Shown here piece by piece: positions 5,199-8,095 of a stretch of DNA of 8,095 nt (within the stretch, counting starts at the first letter, position 1; each line of letters begins with the position of its first letter). The notes beneath the pieces are model-generated. The model saw only the letters and a list, made by a program, of their open reading frames with translations. It had not been told where the DNA came from and made no database searches. The DNA is from Croceicoccus sp. (GTDB taxonomy: Bacteria; Pseudomonadota; Alphaproteobacteria; Sphingomonadales; Sphingomonadaceae): positions 1-8,095 of the forward strand of contig JAPYSD010000137.1 in the NCBI GenBank assembly GCA_029936705.1, given 5' to 3'. The position numbers and the translations under genes are program-made.

Positions 5199-6671
5199 AT
5201 GAAGCTTCAAACGATGGACATCAGCCGTGAGCGCAAGACGCTCCTGGGCTGGATGCCGCACATGATCGGCCTCGCCTTCAATCTCGAACATTCTTACATG
5301 ACCGTGCAGGAGGCCCAGAGCATCTTCGGCGATGACACTATCATCGCCTGCACGACCGGCGACGTCGTCTATTATGGCGAAGCTTATGCTCGGCTGCTGC
5401 AACCCGAGCGAAACTTCATTTTTCTGCATGAGCTGCTGCACGGAACGTTCTGCCACTCGGAGCGGATCCATCTCATCCGGTTGCAGCGCGGGCATCTCTA
5501 CCTCGTGCTTGCAAACTGGGCGGCCGACGCGATCGTAAACGAGGCGATCATTTCCGATCCAGCAACACAGAACGCCGTTTTCACCGCGCCAACTTCGTTC
5601 AACATCATCCGAATGGCTTCGATCCACAGGGTCATGGCCGAAGCGATCGACTTTTCGCAGGCCACCCCGCCTCAGTCCTACTCGCGAGAAGCTCGCCTCG
5701 GCCTTCAGATGGAGGTCATCTACGGTTGGCTTGTCTGGGCTTACGAGGCCTGCCGGCAAAAGCGCAAAGATGAAAATTCTGAAGGTCCCGCCGAAGGGTC
5801 CGGCTCAGCTGCCACGGACGGCCAGGCGGGCGGAATTGACGCAGAAAACACCGATCAGCTGACGGAAATCGAGCGGATCGTACAAACCGAAACGGCCTGG
5901 GATCTGAAAGAACCTGACAGTGAAACCGGGACCGAAAATACGCTCAGTCATTCAGGGATGATCGAAAAAGCCAACGAGGCCATCGAGAAGGCCCGCGGCC
6001 AGCTGGAATCGATCATTCAGTCCATGAAGGTTCAAGGCATGGGCAAGGGCAGTGCCCTTCTATCTCTCGAGAACGACCTGCCAGAACCTGTCGTCCCGTG
6101 GAACACCATCATTCGCAGGCAGCTGATCCGCGATATCAATATCAACCTGCGCGACAGCTACACGCGCCTGAGCTCACCAGCGAGAGCATCCCTGGCCTTG
6201 CGGCGGCCTGTGCCATTCACGCCCGGCACCACCATCTTTAGCGATCGACCACGAATCCTATGCGTCGTCGATGTGTCAGGTAGTCATATCGACCAACTTC
6301 ACCGCTGCTTTGCGGAAGTCTGGTCCATCGCTCGCATGAAAGATGCTGCGATCGATCTCGTGACGTTCGACCAGGGTGTCAGGCAAATCATCGAGATCAA
6401 GAACAGGCACGATTTCGATCGCATCGTAAACAGCCGTTTCGCCGGCGGCGGCGGAACCGATCTCGACGATCTCTTCGACCAGGTTCGAAAGATGCGCTCA
6501 CCCTACAAGGCCATGATCATCATGACCGACGGATATCTGACCCCTCCAGAAGAAACAGAAGGGTTCTCCATTATCTGGGCGGTGACGCCGGGCGGTGCGA
6601 CAGAAGGCCTCGAGGCATCCGGCACTGTCGTCAATATCCCCGACTACATGACCCTACAGCAAGCTGCATGA
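5199..6671 (+). CDS. Putative metallopeptidase / von Willebrand factor A domain protein (DUF2201-type)
   Basis: A 490-residue cytoplasmic protein with two domains. The N-terminal part (about 15-185) has a zinc-peptidase signature H77-E-L-L-H81 followed by G-T-F-C-H, then N106-W-A-A-D110-A-I-V-N114, where D110 is the likely third ligand; this arrangement is typical of the DUF2201 N-terminal putative metallopeptidase domain. A Gly/Ser/Glu/Asp-rich linker (about 187-250) and a short helical segment (254-282) follow. The C-terminal vWA-like domain (about 350-485) has an intact metal-ion-dependent adhesion site: D358-V-S360-G-S362, T420-D421 and T443-D444-G445. Family members are commonly paired with MoxR AAA+ ATPases, and here such a gene starts 61 bases downstream with no terminator between, so the two should be co-transcribed. 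Actual protease activity is not proven by the motif. The start was chosen for GGAGGG at 5187-5192. Function is inferred as adaptor and possible peptidase of an ATP-driven remodelling complex. Confidence 0.9.
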   Translation: MKLQTMDISRERKTLLGWMPHMIGLAFNLEHSYMTVQEAQSIFGDDTIIACTTGDVVYYGEAYARLLQPERNFIFLHELLHGTFCHSERIHLIRLQRGHLYLVLANWAADAIVNEAIISDPATQNAVFTAPTSFNIIRMASIHRVMAEAIDFSQATPPQSYSREARLGLQMEVIYGWLVWAYEACRQKRKDENSEGPAEGSGSAATDGQAGGIDAENTDQLTEIERIVQTETAWDLKEPDSETGTENTLSHSGMIEKANEAIEKARGQLESIIQSMKVQGMGKGSALLSLENDLPEPVVPWNTIIRRQLIRDININLRDSYTRLSSPARASLALRRPVPFTPGTTIFSDRPRILCVVDVSGSHIDQLHRCFAEVWSIARMKDAAIDLVTFDQGVRQIIEIKNRHDFDRIVNSRFAGGGGTDLDDLFDQVRKMRSPYKAMIIMTDGYLTPPEETEGFSIIWAVTPGGATEGLEASGTVVNIPDYMTLQQAA

Positions 6672-6732
6672 ACGCGCACACTCTGCGCTGATCAGCCAAA
6701 TTGCTGCGACGAATTTCGAGAAGGAAAAAGAC

Positions 6733-7920
6733 ATGAGCAACGCGCCCAAACTCACTCCGGGACAGGCCATTGAACGTATCATCCTGACGCTAGAGGGTTA
6801 CTTCGAGATGCGTAAGGCAAATGCTCAGGTGAAGCGCCCCTCGCTTTACCTCGAAGGCGAGCCCGGTGTCGGCAAGACTTCCATTGCCCGGGCGGTCGCG
6901 AAGCATTTCAATTACCATTACGTTGAAATCCTCGCCAACCAGCGAAATCCCGATGACGTCGCCGGCGTGCAAATGCCCAATGTCGAAACTCAGACCACCG
7001 ATTGGTATCGCCCCTCGTGGCTTCCAAAAACTGGTCCCGTGATCGTCGACGGGCATAAATACGATGGCACGCTGCTCTTCTTTGACGAACTCGCGGCGGC
7101 AGACGACCGCGTCCGCAAGCCTCTATTCTCGACCTTCCTGGAGTACCGCCTCAACGGCGAGAGCCTGCCGGAAAATACGATCGTCATGGGTGCCGGAAAC
7201 TCCGCTGAAACAGGCACCATGGTTTTCGAGTTCGACAATGCCACTCGCGCGCGCTTCATCACGCTCAGCATCATCGCCGATTTCACCAGCTGGATGACCG
7301 ATTACGCCACCGCACAAAACATTTCGCCGACGATCGTCGCTCTTCTCAAGGCGAATATCGGCATCTTCTGTGAGACCAAAGCGGCGCTCGAAAAACGGCG
7401 CGATCTCTACGGCAATCCCCGCAACTGGGAAGACTGCTCAGACCTTGAGAAAGCAATCATGCGGGAGCCAGGACAACGCAAGGACGAGAGCCGGCGCGCT
7501 GCGCTAAAATCGATGATCGGAGGGAAGGTCGGCGAAGCCAATGCCGAAACCTTTGATGCTGTTTTCGAGACTGTCGCTCAGATGACCAATCTCTTCGATC
7601 TTCTCCAGGCCAAGAAGGCCGGGAAACCGATCAAGAGCCTTCTGCCGAGCGAGATCTCGCAGCTTCATGCTCTCAGCTTCTCGATGATGGCCTATCCCAC
7701 GGACATCGCATCCGGTCGCGAAATCTACGACCTGATGAAGGAGTTTCCGAGGGACTCCGATCTTCCGTTCCAAGACACCATTCCCGCGATCCACGAGACC
7801 ATCCTGAAGAAACTGCGCAAGGCAGGGTTCAAGGACAAGGATCTGGCCGTCTTTCGCGAGGACACTGCAGCAACGGTGGACGAGTATCACGAAGGGCCGA
7901 TCATCAAGATCGCGCTCTAA
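6733..7920 (+). CDS. MoxR-type AAA+ ATPase
   Basis: A 395-residue ATPase. The Walker A motif is G42-E-P-G-V-G-K48-T49, Walker B is L114-L-F-F-D118-E119-L, the sensor 1 segment is G-A-G-N156, and the arginine-finger region is N-A-T-R172-A-R174-F. The region R71-N-P-D-D-V-A-G-V (71-79) followed by P94-S-W-L-P98 is typical of MoxR/dynein-related AAA ATPases. All key catalytic residues are present, so it should hydrolyse ATP and work as a ring. Residues from about 210 onward form the helical lid and a family-specific C-terminal part that I cannot assign. The ATG at 6733 has AGAAGG eight bases upstream. The preceding vWA gene is the expected partner, as in RavA-ViaA or CbbQ-CbbO. The gene ends at the strong terminator at 7952-7981. 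Its client is unknown; the unknown genes nearby are candidates. Confidence 0.92.
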   Translation: MSNAPKLTPGQAIERIILTLEGYFEMRKANAQVKRPSLYLEGEPGVGKTSIARAVAKHFNYHYVEILANQRNPDDVAGVQMPNVETQTTDWYRPSWLPKTGPVIVDGHKYDGTLLFFDELAAADDRVRKPLFSTFLEYRLNGESLPENTIVMGAGNSAETGTMVFEFDNATRARFITLSIIADFTSWMTDYATAQNISPTIVALLKANIGIFCETKAALEKRRDLYGNPRNWEDCSDLEKAIMREPGQRKDESRRAALKSMIGGKVGEANAETFDAVFETVAQMTNLFDLLQAKKAGKPIKSLLPSEISQLHALSFSMMAYPTDIASGREIYDLMKEFPRDSDLPFQDTIPAIHETILKKLRKAGFKDKDLAVFREDTAATVDEYHEGPIIKIAL

Positions 7921-7951
7921 CTCAGCGCCAACAAGATCACGTCGACACGGG

Positions 7952-7981
7952 AAGGGCCGCTCCACCGGAGCGGCCCTTTTT
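7952..7981 (+). terminator. Strong intrinsic terminator after the MoxR gene
   Basis: A perfect 12-bp stem (7952-7963 with 7967-7978; AAGGGCCGCTCC/GGAGCGGCCCTT) closes a three-base loop and runs into five T in total at 7977-7981. It closes the vWA-MoxR unit and separates it from the gene that starts at 8006. Confidence 0.9.
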
Positions 7982-8005
7982 CTATTTCCATTCCAGGAGA
8001 TCGCC

Positions 8006-8095
8006 ATGAAGCTCCCACTCCATCCCGATTCCGACTGTGCCCGCATTCTGCGCTACCGCGAAGAGATACTGCAAAGCCTGCTTGCAGACATTTCC
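8006..8095 (+). CDS. 5' end of an unidentified gene, cut by the window edge
   Basis: An ATG at 8006 has AGGAGA (7995-8000) five bases upstream and opens a frame that runs without a stop to the last base, giving 30 residues. It begins M-K-L-P-L-H-P-D-S-D-C-A-R-I-L-R-Y-R-E-E and then continues as an apparent helix. That is too little to assign a family. It follows the terminator at 7952-7981 by only 25 bases, so it needs its own promoter inside or before the hairpin, or lives on read-through. The strong ribosome binding site makes it very likely a real gene. Confidence 0.65.
   Translation, partial: MKLPLHPDSDCARILRYREEILQSLLADIS

Noticed and set aside
4959..6701. GCTGCATGAA and then ATCAGCCAAAT follow both the 284-residue gene (4959-4968, 5012-5022) and the vWA gene (6663-6672, 6691-6701)
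   Set aside because: About eight pairs of identical 11-mers are expected by chance in a window of this size. The same order in both places is curious, but the DNA between is unrelated, so duplication is not supported.

Overview
The window looks like ordinary-GC DNA (roughly 57% by eye) of an alphaproteobacterium. The main pointers are a small Omp25-type outer membrane beta-barrel protein ending in GEYRYTDYG...FGF, Shine-Dalgarno sites of the AGAAGG/GGAGG kind, and GGGCC-based hairpin terminators. A sphingomonad or rhizobial host is plausible, but genus is not decidable from this sequence. I see no tRNA, rRNA, CRISPR array, transposase, integrase or plasmid replication gene, so whether this is chromosome, chromid or plasmid is open.

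Layout. Bases 1-83 hold no gene that I can recognise. Bases 84-109 are the terminator of a leftward outer membrane protein gene (133-738). Across a short divergent promoter region lies a rightward gene for a single-span membrane protein (887-1444). Its stop codon overlaps, by four bases, the stop codon of a leftward gene (1441-1851) for a small protein whose C-terminal half looks like a single-stranded-DNA-binding OB fold. That gene lies 28 bases behind a leftward gene for a 337-residue protein of unknown function (1880-2893). Between 2893 and 3006 is a compact divergent promoter region, where two good promoters overlap at their -10 boxes next to a perfect 15-bp inverted repeat.

From 3006 to the right end everything reads rightward, each gene with its own strong ribosome binding site and most separated by hairpins. 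The order is: an acidic 313-residue unknown protein with a C-terminal coiled coil (3006-3947, then a strong terminator); a 284-residue unknown protein (4113-4967, then a long hairpin without a T-tract); a metallopeptidase/von Willebrand factor A protein (5199-6671); a MoxR-type AAA+ ATPase (6733-7920, then a strong terminator); and the first 30 codons of another gene (8006 to the edge).

How the genes may work together. The only well-defined pair is the vWA/metallopeptidase protein with the MoxR ATPase, 61 bases apart. MoxR/vWA pairs elsewhere (RavA-ViaA, CbbQ-CbbO, NorQ-NorD) act as ATP-driven remodellers of client proteins. By inference the ATPase remodels, the vWA domain recruits through its metal site, and the HExxH domain may cut or merely bind. 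The unknown proteins encoded just upstream are the natural candidates for client or regulator. No function has been shown for this exact gene set, and the module is the most interesting part of the window.
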